Origin: Pseudomonas fluorescens | GTDB lineage: Bacteria > Pseudomonadota > Gammaproteobacteria > Pseudomonadales > Pseudomonadaceae | Assembly: GCF_018614655.1 (NCBI RefSeq) | Contig: NZ_JAGGOG010000013.1 | Location: 62,001 to 126,000, forward strand | Length of the DNA stretch: 64,000 bases | Direction: 5' to 3' | Shown: positions 56,615 to 64,000 of the stretch, piece by piece | Position numbering within the stretch: position 1 is the first letter of the stretch | How the letters are laid out: every line of letters starts with the position of its first letter | Program-made: the position numbers and the translations under genes | The notes under the pieces: generated by a model | Databases searched by the model: none | Told to the model about the DNA's origin: nothing | What the model saw: the letters and a program-made list of their open reading frames with translations, nothing else

Positions 56615-56644
56615 TGTGGCGAGCGGGCAAGCCCGCTCGCCACA
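56615..56644. repeat. Short REP-like hairpin
   Basis: Perfect 14-base arms TGTGGCGAGCGGGC and GCCCGCTCGCCACA are separated by AA. It lies between two divergent genes (DipZ start 56513, regulator start 56774), so it is not a terminator of either. It is best read as a dispersed REP-like repeat. The rest of this 260-base gap shows nothing recognisable. Confidence 0.7.
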
Positions 56645-56773
56645 CCATCAGTGATGGCTAATCCTAGGCGCTGGCGGGTCGCGGAATCCTCACGCAGAGT
56701 TAAACAATTCGTGATAACTACACGGTTGCAAAACCCGCACAATGCGCCGACTGCCAACTGAAAGGCTTCTTCA

Positions 56774-57484
56774 ATGGACCAGCCCAAACGCGTTCTCGTG
56801 GTCGAGGACGACGCTCACATCGCCGACTTGATCTGCCTGCACCTACGGGACGAACAGTTCGAGGTCGTCCACAGCGCCGACGGCAACGAAGGCCTGCGCC
56901 TGCTGGAACAAGGCGGCTGGGACGCCCTGATCCTTGACCTGATGTTGCCCGGCGTTGACGGCCTGGAGATTTGCCGCCGCGCCCGGGCCATGACCCGCTA
57001 CACACCGATCATCATCACCAGCGCCCGCTCCAGCGAACTGCATCGCATCCTCGGCCTGGAACTGGGAGCCGATGACTACCTGGCCAAACCGTTTTCCTTT
57101 CCCGAGCTGGTAGCGCGGGTCAAGGCCCTGCTGCGCCGTGTCGAAGCCATGGCCCGTAACCTGAAAATGGATGCCGGCAGCCTTGACCTCGGCCCGTTGT
57201 TTATCAACCCGCTGACCCGCGATGCCAGTCTTGACGGCCAGCACCTGGACCTCACGCCTCGGGAGTTTGACCTGCTGTATTTCTTCGCCCGCCAACCCGG
57301 CAAGGTGTTCTCACGCATGGACCTGCTCAATGCGGTGTGGGGCTACAGTCACGAGGGCTATGAACACACGGTCAATACCCACATCAACCGGCTGCGGGCC
57401 AAGGTCGAGACCGACCCGGCCAACCCGGCGCGAATTCTCACGGTGTGGGGACGCGGCTACAAATTTGCCGAGCAGCCGCCATGA
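56774..57484 (+). CDS. OmpR-family response regulator
   Basis: A 236-residue DNA-binding regulator. Its receiver domain has the acidic pair in VVEDDAHIADL and phospho-acceptor D55 in LILDLMLPG, and the lysine in DDYLAKPFSFPELVARVKAL. The winged-helix output domain ends with VNTHINRLRAKVETDPANPA and VWGRGYKFAEQ. Its stop overlaps the sensor-kinase start (ATGA). It is transcribed divergently from the DipZ-MsrA genes, which are the likely targets. Confidence 0.92.
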   Translation: MDQPKRVLVVEDDAHIADLICLHLRDEQFEVVHSADGNEGLRLLEQGGWDALILDLMLPGVDGLEICRRARAMTRYTPIIITSARSSELHRILGLELGADDYLAKPFSFPELVARVKALLRRVEAMARNLKMDAGSLDLGPLFINPLTRDASLDGQHLDLTPREFDLLYFFARQPGKVFSRMDLLNAVWGYSHEGYEHTVNTHINRLRAKVETDPANPARILTVWGRGYKFAEQPP

Positions 57485-58980
57485 GATTGACCCTCACCCA
57501 ACGGCTATCCCTGGTGTTTGCCCTGTTGCTGCTGATCTGCAGCGGCACCTCGGCCTGGCTGCAAGTGCGCTCCAACCGCATGCATGAGCTTGAAGTGGTG
57601 CAAGGCCTGTCCCGCGACCTGGCCGCGCACATTGCCCGCGACACTCAACTGATGGACGCCGACGGCCTGAAACCGGACGCGGTACGCAACCTGTTCAGCC
57701 AACTGATGCTGGTCAATCCCAGTGTCGAGGTGTACCTGCTGGACATCGACGGAGGCATCGTCGGCAACGCCGCCCCCAACGGCCATCTGCGTCGACAACA
57801 GGTCAACCTGGAACCTATTCGGCGTTTCTTGAGCGGTGCCATGCTGCCGATCCAGGGCGATGATCCGCGTAGCGCCGATGGCCTCAAGGTCTTCAGCGCC
57901 GCACCGTTGCGCGCCGCCAACGGTCAGCAGACCGGTTTCCTGTATGTGGTACTGCTGGGCGAGGCCCACGACCTGTTCGATGCCCGAGACGCCACAAGCC
58001 TGGCGCTGAACATTGCCTTGTGGTCCATCACCCTGGTGGCGTTGTTGTGTTTGCTCGCCGGGTTGACCGCCTTTGCCTGGATCACCCGGCCGTTGCGCCA
58101 GTTGACCGAAAAAGTCGGTGAATTCGATATCAACGGCGTACCGAAAACCGCAACCGCCGTGATGCCCGCCGTGTCCAGCCAGGACGAAATCGCCGTGCTG
58201 GACCAGGCCTTCATCCAGATGGAAAACCGCCTGGGGGAACAATGGCGCGCCCTCACCCACCAGGACCAGGAACGCCGGGAAATGGTCGCCAATATCTCCC
58301 ACGACCTGCGCACGCCGTTAGCGTCGTTGCATGGCTACCTGGAAACCCTATCCCTCAAGGATGCCAGCCTGAGTCCTGAGGAGCGTCGACGCTATTTGGG
58401 CATTGCGCTGGACCAGAGCCGCAAGGTCGGTGGCTTGGCCCAGTCACTGCTGGAACTGGTGCGGCTGGAACATGGTTTTGTGCAGCCGGTGATTGAGGGG
58501 TTTTCGCTGCCTGATCTGGTGCAGGACATTTTCCAGAAGTTCGAATTGACTGCCCAGGCACGCGGCATTTCCCTTGTCGCCAGCCTGCCTCCGGTGGTGC
58601 CTACCGTGTTTGCGGACTTGGGACTGATTGAGCGAGTACTGACCAATTTGCTGGATAACGCATTGCGGCATACGCCGGCCAATGGCGATATCGAGGTTAT
58701 CCTGGCGCCCAAGGGGGAGCGGGTTGAAGTGACCGTCAGCGACAGCGGGCCGGGGATTGCGGCCGAGTTGCGTGAAGGTTTGTTCCTGCGGGCGTTCACC
58801 ATTGGTGGCGCCCGGCGCGATGGTGGGCTGGGATTGCGCATTGTGCATCGCATTCTGCAATTGCACGGGCAGGCTATCAGCCTGGTCGACGTGCCAGGGC
58901 GCGGTGCAACGTTTACTTTTGGCCTGAGAACCAACCCTTTCAAGGCCGTTGAAAAATCAATCGCATCAGGCCAGGAATGA
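57481..58980 (+). CDS. Sensor histidine kinase
   Basis: A 499-residue inner-membrane kinase. Transmembrane helices lie at about 10-28 and 176-200 and flank a periplasmic sensor of about 145 residues. A HAMP-like region follows, then the phospho-acceptor H274 in NISHDLRTPLASLHGYL and the ATP domain (NLLDNALRHTPANG; DSGPGIAAEL; GGLGLRIVHRIL). No conserved cysteines stand out in the sensor domain, so redox sensing is not shown. Coupled by ATGA to the response regulator. Confidence 0.92.
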   Translation: MRLTLTQRLSLVFALLLLICSGTSAWLQVRSNRMHELEVVQGLSRDLAAHIARDTQLMDADGLKPDAVRNLFSQLMLVNPSVEVYLLDIDGGIVGNAAPNGHLRRQQVNLEPIRRFLSGAMLPIQGDDPRSADGLKVFSAAPLRAANGQQTGFLYVVLLGEAHDLFDARDATSLALNIALWSITLVALLCLLAGLTAFAWITRPLRQLTEKVGEFDINGVPKTATAVMPAVSSQDEIAVLDQAFIQMENRLGEQWRALTHQDQERREMVANISHDLRTPLASLHGYLETLSLKDASLSPEERRRYLGIALDQSRKVGGLAQSLLELVRLEHGFVQPVIEGFSLPDLVQDIFQKFELTAQARGISLVASLPPVVPTVFADLGLIERVLTNLLDNALRHTPANGDIEVILAPKGERVEVTVSDSGPGIAAELREGLFLRAFTIGGARRDGGLGLRIVHRILQLHGQAISLVDVPGRGATFTFGLRTNPFKAVEKSIASGQE

Positions 58981-58993
58981 AGATCTAACGGGC

Positions 58994-59103
58994 TGTGGGA
59001 GCTATCGAGCTTTAGCGAGGCTGCGATAGCGGTGGGTCAGGCACCCTCAATGCTGGCTGTGCGGACGTCATCGCAGCCTCGCTAAAGCTCGACAACTCCT
59101 ACA
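58994..59103. terminator. Inverted repeat between convergent genes, probable bidirectional terminator
   Basis: Arms beginning TGTGGGAGCTATCGAGCT and ending with the near-complement of the same sequence (CTCGACAACTCCTACA) surround a central loop. The central TTTAGCGAGGCTGCGA and TCGCAGCCTCGCTAAA parts are perfectly complementary. It lies between the ends of the kinase gene (58980) and the helicase gene, whose stop codon (59099-59101) is inside the right arm. Confidence 0.75.
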
Positions 59104-61366
59104 TTGATGGCGTGCCAATCGCCCACCAACGTGGCAACAGTTGTTTGACCCGTGACTCGTCGAAGCGATCATCGATCAACATTACCACCCCTCGGTCCTG
59201 TTGGCTGCGGATCACCCTGCCCGCCGCTTGCACGACTTTCTGAATGCCGGGGTAGAGATAGGTGTAGTCATAACCGGCACCAAAAATGGCACCCATGCGC
59301 AGCTTCATCTGCTCGTTGACCGGGTTCAGTTGTGGCAAGCCCAAGGTGGCAATAAAGGCCCCGATCAAGCGCGTGCCTGGCAAGTCGATACCTTCGCCAA
59401 ACGCCCCGCCCAACACGGCAAAACCGACGCCTTGGCTGTACTGGGTGAACTGATCGAGAAAGCCCTGGCGCTCGGATTCACTCATACCACGGGACTGTTG
59501 CCACAGCGGTATCTGCGGATACCGCTCGGCCAGTAATTGAGCCACCTGTTGCAGGTAATCGAAGCTACTGAAGAACGCCAGGTAATTGCCGGGCTGGCGC
59601 GCAAACTGTTCGGCGATCAGCTCGACGATCGGGGCCAGGGATGCCTGGCGATGCACAAACCGGGTGGAGACCTGGTGGATGACGCGCACCTGCAATTGTT
59701 CAGCCTTGAACGGCGACTCAACGTCGATCCAGGCGGTATCTGGTGGTAATCCAAGCAGGTCGGCGTAGTAGTGCCGCGGGCTCAAGGTCGCGGAAAACAG
59801 CACGCTGCTGCGGGCGGCAGTCAGTCGAGGGCGGATGAATTCGGCGGGTACCACGTTCCGCAAACACAACTGCGATGAACTGCGCTTGCCGCTGAACTCG
59901 CGTTTGCTGATATCGAAGATGAAGTGTTCGTTGAACAGCTCCGCTACTTTGGAGAATTGCAAAGCTTCGAAGTAGAAGGTTTGCAATTCACCACCGAGGC
60001 TTTCGGGATGCTCGTTGAAATAGTCGCCCATGGCGCTGGTACACAAGGCCAGGGCCTGCAATAACTTGTCCGGTTTGTCAGGGTAGGCCTGGTAAGGCGC
60101 AATCTGCTCCTTGTGCACGGCGTTCCATTCGCGGTTCAAACGTTGCAAGGGTTTCTTCAACGCCTCGGGGGCAATATCGCGCACGGTCTTGAGTGCGTAC
60201 TGGTCGAGACCGGCGCTGTACATCGAGCGGCCACGTTCCACCAGGTTATGGGCTTCGTCCACCAACACCGCGACTCGCCATTGGTTTAGCTGCGCCAAAC
60301 CGAACAGCATGGCGCCAAAATCGAAGTAGTAGTTGTAGTCGGCGACCACCATGTCGGCCCAGCGCGCCATTTCCTGGCTCAGGTAATAAGGACATACCTG
60401 ATGCGCCAGGGCCACTTCCCGCAGGTTGCGTTGGTCGAGCAAGCGCACGTTGGCGGCGGCTTCACGGGCGGCGGGAAGGCGATCATAAAAGCCCTTGGCC
60501 AGCGGGCAGGAATCGCCGTGGCAGGCCTTGTCCAGGTGTTCGCAAGCCTTGTCCCTGGCCACCAGTTCAAGGACCCGCAGGGGAAGATCCGGGCAACTGT
60601 CATACAAGACCTTCGATGCATCCAGCGCCAGCTTGCGCCCCGGGGTTTTGGCGGTGAGGAAAAACACCTTGTCCAGTTGCTGGGGCGCCAGGGCCTTGAG
60701 CATCGGGAAGAGCGTGCCGACGGTCTTGCCGATGCCGGTGGGCGCCTGGGCCATCAGGCAACGCCCGGTACTGACCGCCTTGTATACCGATTCGGCAAGG
60801 GAACGTTGGCCGCAGCGAAATTCGGCGTGGGGGAAAGCCAGGGCTTGAGCCGCGGCATTGCGCGCTGCTCGTTGACGCATCTCCTGTTCGGCCCAGCCAA
60901 GAAACAGCGCACACTGTTGGTTGAAGAACTGCTCCAGTTCGCCGGCCTGAAAGCTGTGAGCCAACAAGGTTTCCTGTTCGCCGACGATATCGAAATACAC
61001 CAACGCCAGGACAATCTCGCCAAGGCCCAGCTTCTGGCACATCAACCAGCCATAGACCTTGACCTGGGCCCAATGCAATTGCCGGTGATTGTCCGGCTGG
61101 GCGTCGAGGTCGCCACGGTAGGTCTTCACCTCTTCAAGTTGGTTACGGTCCGGGTCATAGCCGTCTGCCCTGCCCCTGACTTTCAGCTGCTGATATTCAC
61201 CTTCCAGTGCTACTTCGTTCTGGTAATGCGCGTTGCGGCGCGAGGCCACGGTGCGGTGGCCGACGATACCTTCCTGGGCGCTGGGTGATGGGGTAAAACG
61301 CAGGTCAAGGTCGCCGACCTTGGCCGTGAATTCACACAGCGCCCGCACGGCCACGGTGTAGCTCAA
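59099..61366 (-). CDS. ATP-dependent DNA helicase of the DinG/XPD type
   Basis: A 755-residue superfamily 2 helicase. Walker A is APTGIGKTVGTLFP, and the DEAH motif is AVLVDEAHNLVERG. Between them lies a cysteine-containing region (ACEHLDKACHGDSCPLAKGF; QVCPYYLSQEMARWADM) that suits an iron-sulfur cluster as in XPD/DinG. Motif VI is GRVIRSQQDRGVVMLID. It overlaps by four bases the FAN1-type nuclease gene transcribed just before it, implying joint work in DNA repair. No nuclease domain is fused to it. Confidence 0.88.
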   Translation of the reverse strand: MSYTVAVRALCEFTAKVGDLDLRFTPSPSAQEGIVGHRTVASRRNAHYQNEVALEGEYQQLKVRGRADGYDPDRNQLEEVKTYRGDLDAQPDNHRQLHWAQVKVYGWLMCQKLGLGEIVLALVYFDIVGEQETLLAHSFQAGELEQFFNQQCALFLGWAEQEMRQRAARNAAAQALAFPHAEFRCGQRSLAESVYKAVSTGRCLMAQAPTGIGKTVGTLFPMLKALAPQQLDKVFFLTAKTPGRKLALDASKVLYDSCPDLPLRVLELVARDKACEHLDKACHGDSCPLAKGFYDRLPAAREAAANVRLLDQRNLREVALAHQVCPYYLSQEMARWADMVVADYNYYFDFGAMLFGLAQLNQWRVAVLVDEAHNLVERGRSMYSAGLDQYALKTVRDIAPEALKKPLQRLNREWNAVHKEQIAPYQAYPDKPDKLLQALALCTSAMGDYFNEHPESLGGELQTFYFEALQFSKVAELFNEHFIFDISKREFSGKRSSSQLCLRNVVPAEFIRPRLTAARSSVLFSATLSPRHYYADLLGLPPDTAWIDVESPFKAEQLQVRVIHQVSTRFVHRQASLAPIVELIAEQFARQPGNYLAFFSSFDYLQQVAQLLAERYPQIPLWQQSRGMSESERQGFLDQFTQYSQGVGFAVLGGAFGEGIDLPGTRLIGAFIATLGLPQLNPVNEQMKLRMGAIFGAGYDYTYLYPGIQKVVQAAGRVIRSQQDRGVVMLIDDRFDESRVKQLLPRWWAIGTPSM

Positions 61367-63012
61367 GCTCCCTGCTCCGCCCAGCGCACGTAGCAGACCG
61401 TCACCGGCATCTGGTGCTCGCCGCAGAATTCCAGCCAGCGCAGTTGGTTGTCCTGCAAGCGATCACCCGGGCCTTTAACTTCGATCATGCGGTAGGTCTT
61501 TTGCTCGGGCCAGAACTGGATCAGGTCCGGCATGCCGGCGCGGTTGGCGCGAATGTCCAGCAGCAGGCGCTCGAACCAATGACGCAGATGCTCGGCGGGC
61601 AGGCAGTCGAGGGCCTGGTCGAGGAGTTCGTCGGTCAGCACGCTCCAGAACACAAACGGTGACTGGATCCCCCATTTCTCGGCATAACGCTGGCGGATGG
61701 TGGTTTTATAGCGCTCATCCCGCAGTTCACCCAGGCAGGCGCTGAACAGTTCGATGCGCCGCTGATGGAAATCCTCGCTGTGCAGATCCACCGGGCCGCG
61801 CTGGAACGGGTGGAAGAACGACCCCGGCAACGGCGCGAAAATCGCCGGCCAGCACAACAGACCAAACAGTGAATTGATCAGGCTGTTCTCGACGTAATGC
61901 ACCGGCGCGTCGTGTTCACTCAAGTGCGCCTGGACACTGTATTCCACCGATATCAGGGGCTCCGGGAACGGCAGTTCAAGGTCCAGCCGCTGGATTTCCC
62001 TTGCCTTGGGTTTGGGCTGTGCCGGCTCACCCAGTTTGCGCCGCAGCCTTGGCAAGACCCGCAACAGGTGTTGCTGTTCAGCGGCGCTTTCCGGTGTCTG
62101 CTGAGCGGCACACGCCAGCGCCAGTGCCTGGGGAAAGTCTTCCTGACGCTCCAGCACCCGAATCAACCGCGCCCGTGCCCCGGGGTAGTCGCACCCTCGG
62201 TAAATCCCTTCGGCCAAGGTCAGTTCGGCCATGCGCTCGCAATGCTGACCTGCCTGGAACAGCAGCTTGCTTCGGCGCTTTTCCAGCCAGGGGTTATCGG
62301 TGTCCAGGGTCGCGATCTGTTCCAGCACGGTGCTCAGCGCCTCCCCTGCCTCAAAGGCCTGTTGGCATTGATGCAGGAACAGGACCCCTTGAATGTCGTC
62401 ACGACTACGCAACCCACGGGATTCGGCGCAGAACTCGACTTTTTCGTAGGTGTAGATCCCCAGATCGGCCAATACAAACTCCGACCAGTCCTGGTACAGA
62501 TTGCCGAAAAACATCAGCCGCAGGCGGTCGCACAGGTCCATGACCGCGAGGCTGTAGAGCGAGTCTTCAACCTCTGGACACCACTGCTGGAAGCTGCGGC
62601 TTTCAGCGAACTGCGCCGTCAACTCGGGCAACCAATCGGTCTTCTTGCCCTTGGGTTGATCGATCCAGGGTTTAAACGCCGTCAGGACTTCGCCCTTCTG
62701 CAACAGCGCGAACAGCTCTTCAAACGACAACAAACCGTGCTCATCCACCCAACCCAGTTCCAGCAACGGCACGACCGCGTCTTGCGTTGGACCGATCTCG
62801 TCATAATTGAGTTTGCTCAAGCGGAAATGTACCCCCTTGCGCATCACCATACGCACCAGCAGTGCCTGAGAGGCTTGCGGCAACCTGTCAAATTGCTGAA
62901 TGAAATGCTTTTCATCAGGGCCCAGCAAATCGGCATAACGTTGCCCCAGCCAGTCGAGCACTTGCCGGAAGTTATGCAGGTAGTAGAAGGGGTTTTCCAG
63001 GAGATCGGGCAT
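61363..63012 (-). CDS. FAN1-type structure-specific nuclease (VRR-NUC domain)
   Basis: A 549-residue protein, close to the length of the P. aeruginosa FAN1 homologue. The C-terminal VRR-NUC domain has the metal-binding triad: the aspartate in RAGMPDLIQFW, and E and K in EVKGPGDRLQDNQLRWLEF. The N-terminal DNA-binding part begins MPDLLENPFYYLHNFRQVLD, and a TPR-like middle follows. FAN1 cuts 5' flaps and unhooks interstrand crosslinks. GTG at 63021 is an alternative start. It forms an operon with the helicase at 59099. Confidence 0.88.
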   Translation of the reverse strand: MPDLLENPFYYLHNFRQVLDWLGQRYADLLGPDEKHFIQQFDRLPQASQALLVRMVMRKGVHFRLSKLNYDEIGPTQDAVVPLLELGWVDEHGLLSFEELFALLQKGEVLTAFKPWIDQPKGKKTDWLPELTAQFAESRSFQQWCPEVEDSLYSLAVMDLCDRLRLMFFGNLYQDWSEFVLADLGIYTYEKVEFCAESRGLRSRDDIQGVLFLHQCQQAFEAGEALSTVLEQIATLDTDNPWLEKRRSKLLFQAGQHCERMAELTLAEGIYRGCDYPGARARLIRVLERQEDFPQALALACAAQQTPESAAEQQHLLRVLPRLRRKLGEPAQPKPKAREIQRLDLELPFPEPLISVEYSVQAHLSEHDAPVHYVENSLINSLFGLLCWPAIFAPLPGSFFHPFQRGPVDLHSEDFHQRRIELFSACLGELRDERYKTTIRQRYAEKWGIQSPFVFWSVLTDELLDQALDCLPAEHLRHWFERLLLDIRANRAGMPDLIQFWPEQKTYRMIEVKGPGDRLQDNQLRWLEFCGEHQMPVTVCYVRWAEQGA

Positions 63013-63201
63013 TAAGGACACTTGGGTAAATACTGGTTATGCATACAGATTGCCGCCTCCAGTCGGCTGTTGCAATCGGTAATAGATCAGTGGCGCACGC
63101 AACTTTTTGCATAAAAGTGATCAGATGGTGGGCGATGGCGTAATATTTGTAGCCCTAAGCCGCATCTGGCGTAGGATTTTTGAAGATTTAAGGTAAGGGT
63201 T

Positions 63202-63426
63202 ATGAACATAAAGAGCTTGAGTCTGCCACTGGTTGTGCTCACTTTCCTGGTATTGGCCGGTTGCTCGACGCAGACTGTCGTGACCTTGCAGAACGGTACC
63301 CAGTACCTGACCAAAGACACACCGAACGCCAAGACCACCGATGGTTTCTACGAGTTCACCGACATCGCCGGCAAGCGTGTGCGGGTCAAGGCTGCGGATG
63401 TGGCGACGGTGATCAAGGAAAAGTGA
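63202..63426 (+). CDS. YgdI/YgdR-type small lipoprotein
   Basis: A 74-residue lipoprotein. The signal peptide ends in the lipobox LAGC (C about residue 20), then STQTVVTLQNG, the classic opening of the DUF903/YgdI-YgdR family. The beta-rich rest (GTQYLTKDTPNAKTTDGFYE) matches. It is probably attached to the outer or inner membrane. The function is unknown. It is monocistronic and followed by a strong hairpin. Confidence 0.88.
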   Translation: MNIKSLSLPLVVLTFLVLAGCSTQTVVTLQNGTQYLTKDTPNAKTTDGFYEFTDIAGKRVRVKAADVATVIKEK

Positions 63427-63448
63427 TCCACTGACAACACAGGCTAAG

Positions 63449-63537
63449 TGTGGGAGCGGGCTTGCTCGCGAAAGCGGTGGTTCAGTATCAGATGTGCTGC
63501 CTGTTACACCGCTTTCGCGAGCAAGCCCGCTCCCACA
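63449..63537. terminator. Perfect 31-base inverted repeat, probable bidirectional terminator
   Basis: Left arm 63449-63479 (TGTGGGAGCGGGCTTGCTCG...) and right arm 63507-63537 are exact inverted copies with a 27-base loop. It lies between a plus-strand gene ending at 63426 and a minus-strand gene ending at 63560. The sequence belongs to the TGTGGGAGCGGGCTTGC family widespread between Pseudomonas genes. Confidence 0.85.
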
Positions 63538-63559
63538 TTGACCGCGTTTCAACCCCTGA

Positions 63560-64000
63560 TTAGCTAATGGCAATCCCGTCCGCCGACAGGCTGTTAAGCC
63601 CTACCCCCACCAGCGTCACCGAATCTCCACCAAAGCTGAGCACCGTATCGGCCCCCACTGCCGTGGCATGGTCGCGCACGTCATAGTGCCCGCCCACGCC
63701 GTCCACCCCCATGAACACCAGTTTGTCCGTCGCCTGGTAACCGATGATCTTGTCCTGGCCAAACTGGCCAGTGAACAGGAAGGTATTCTTGCCGCCGCCG
63801 CCCTCCATCAGGTCATTGCCGGCTCCGCCCACGAACACATCGTTACCCTTGCCGCCGATCAGTTGATCATTGCCATCCTGGCCAAACAACCAGTCACCAC
63901 CGGCATGGGCGTTGAGCACATTGTCGCCGGCATCGCCCTTGACCGATGAGGCATAGGCCTTGAGGTCCTTGCCTGCCAGCAGGCCTTGGTCGGTGACGCT
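63560..64000 (-). CDS. C-terminal part of an RTX-type calcium-binding secreted protein (5' end outside window)
   Basis: The frame is open from base 64000 to the stop at 63560 (about 146 codons). It carries glycine/aspartate-rich RTX nonapeptides: GGDWLFGQDGNDQLIGGKGN, then DVFVGGAGNDLMEGGGGKN. A beta-rich tail follows (FLFTGQFGQDKIIGYQATDK; GADTVLSFGGDSVTLVGVGL) of the kind that forms the type I secretion signal. The tail without cysteines is normal. The catalytic part, for example a protease, lipase, lyase or epimerase, lies outside the window. Confidence 0.85.
   Translation of the reverse strand, partial: SVTDQGLLAGKDLKAYASSVKGDAGDNVLNAHAGGDWLFGQDGNDQLIGGKGNDVFVGGAGNDLMEGGGGKNTFLFTGQFGQDKIIGYQATDKLVFMGVDGVGGHYDVRDHATAVGADTVLSFGGDSVTLVGVGLNSLSADGIAIS

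Noticed and set aside
56615..56644. Intrinsic terminator for the DipZ or response-regulator gene
   Set aside because: It lies between the 5' ends of divergent genes and has no T-run, so it was called a REP-like repeat.

Overview
The window is GC-rich chromosomal DNA that reads as a fluorescent Pseudomonas (P. fluorescens group). The evidence is the gene families present (a FAN1-type nuclease, a VgrG1b-like cluster, PqiABC, a Sad/YneI dehydrogenase, an alpha-E/ATP-grasp pair) and the intergenic inverted repeats typical of the genus. This assignment comes from reading the sequence, not from a database search. About 50 protein genes are present. I saw no rRNA, tRNA, CRISPR array or insertion sequence.

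Layout. 1-2040: end of a Yej-type oligopeptide ABC transporter. 2290-7174: a 2-deoxyribose catabolic locus (kinase, FucP-type permease, mutarotase-like protein, DeoR repressor, deoC) with matching palindromes in front of both transcription units. 7450-10919: a PqiA(split)-PqiB-PqiC lipid-transport operon. 11136-16977: a complete RND tripartite efflux operon. 17326-25553: an orphan type VI secretion spike island (VgrG, DUF6484, DUF2169, a ketosynthase-like protein, a PAAR-like/GHH-type nuclease effector, a candidate immunity protein, a TIGR02270 protein), bordered by an unrecognised PIN-like gene at 25793-26839. 27041-31870: ridA, the rRNA hydroxylase rlhA, and a LysR/sad divergent pair. 31899-37943: a sugar or polyol ABC importer with a LacI regulator and a xylulokinase, preceded by two different LacI-type palindromes. 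38132-42825: a chemoreceptor with unusual topology and a solitary KAP-family NTPase.

42920-49783 is the most interesting metabolic block. It holds an AstE/aspartoacylase-type amidohydrolase, a divergent TetR/BetI-like regulator, an EamA exporter, an amino-acid ABC transporter, and a 664-residue protein that fuses a PLP aminotransferase to the ABC ATPase. Nearly identical 16-bp operators (15 of 16 bases) lie in front of the amidohydrolase and in front of the fusion-led operon, so the block looks like one TetR regulon. The inferred role is import of an N-blocked amino compound, deacylation, transamination, and possibly export of a product.

49966-64000: a small acidic protein with a membrane protein, the ATP-grasp/alpha-E pair, a frameshifted NTF2-like gene, a periplasmic MsrA with a DipZ-type electron donor, a divergent two-component system, a helicase/FAN1 repair pair, a YgdI-type lipoprotein, and the C-terminal end of an RTX calcium-binding protein cut by the window edge.
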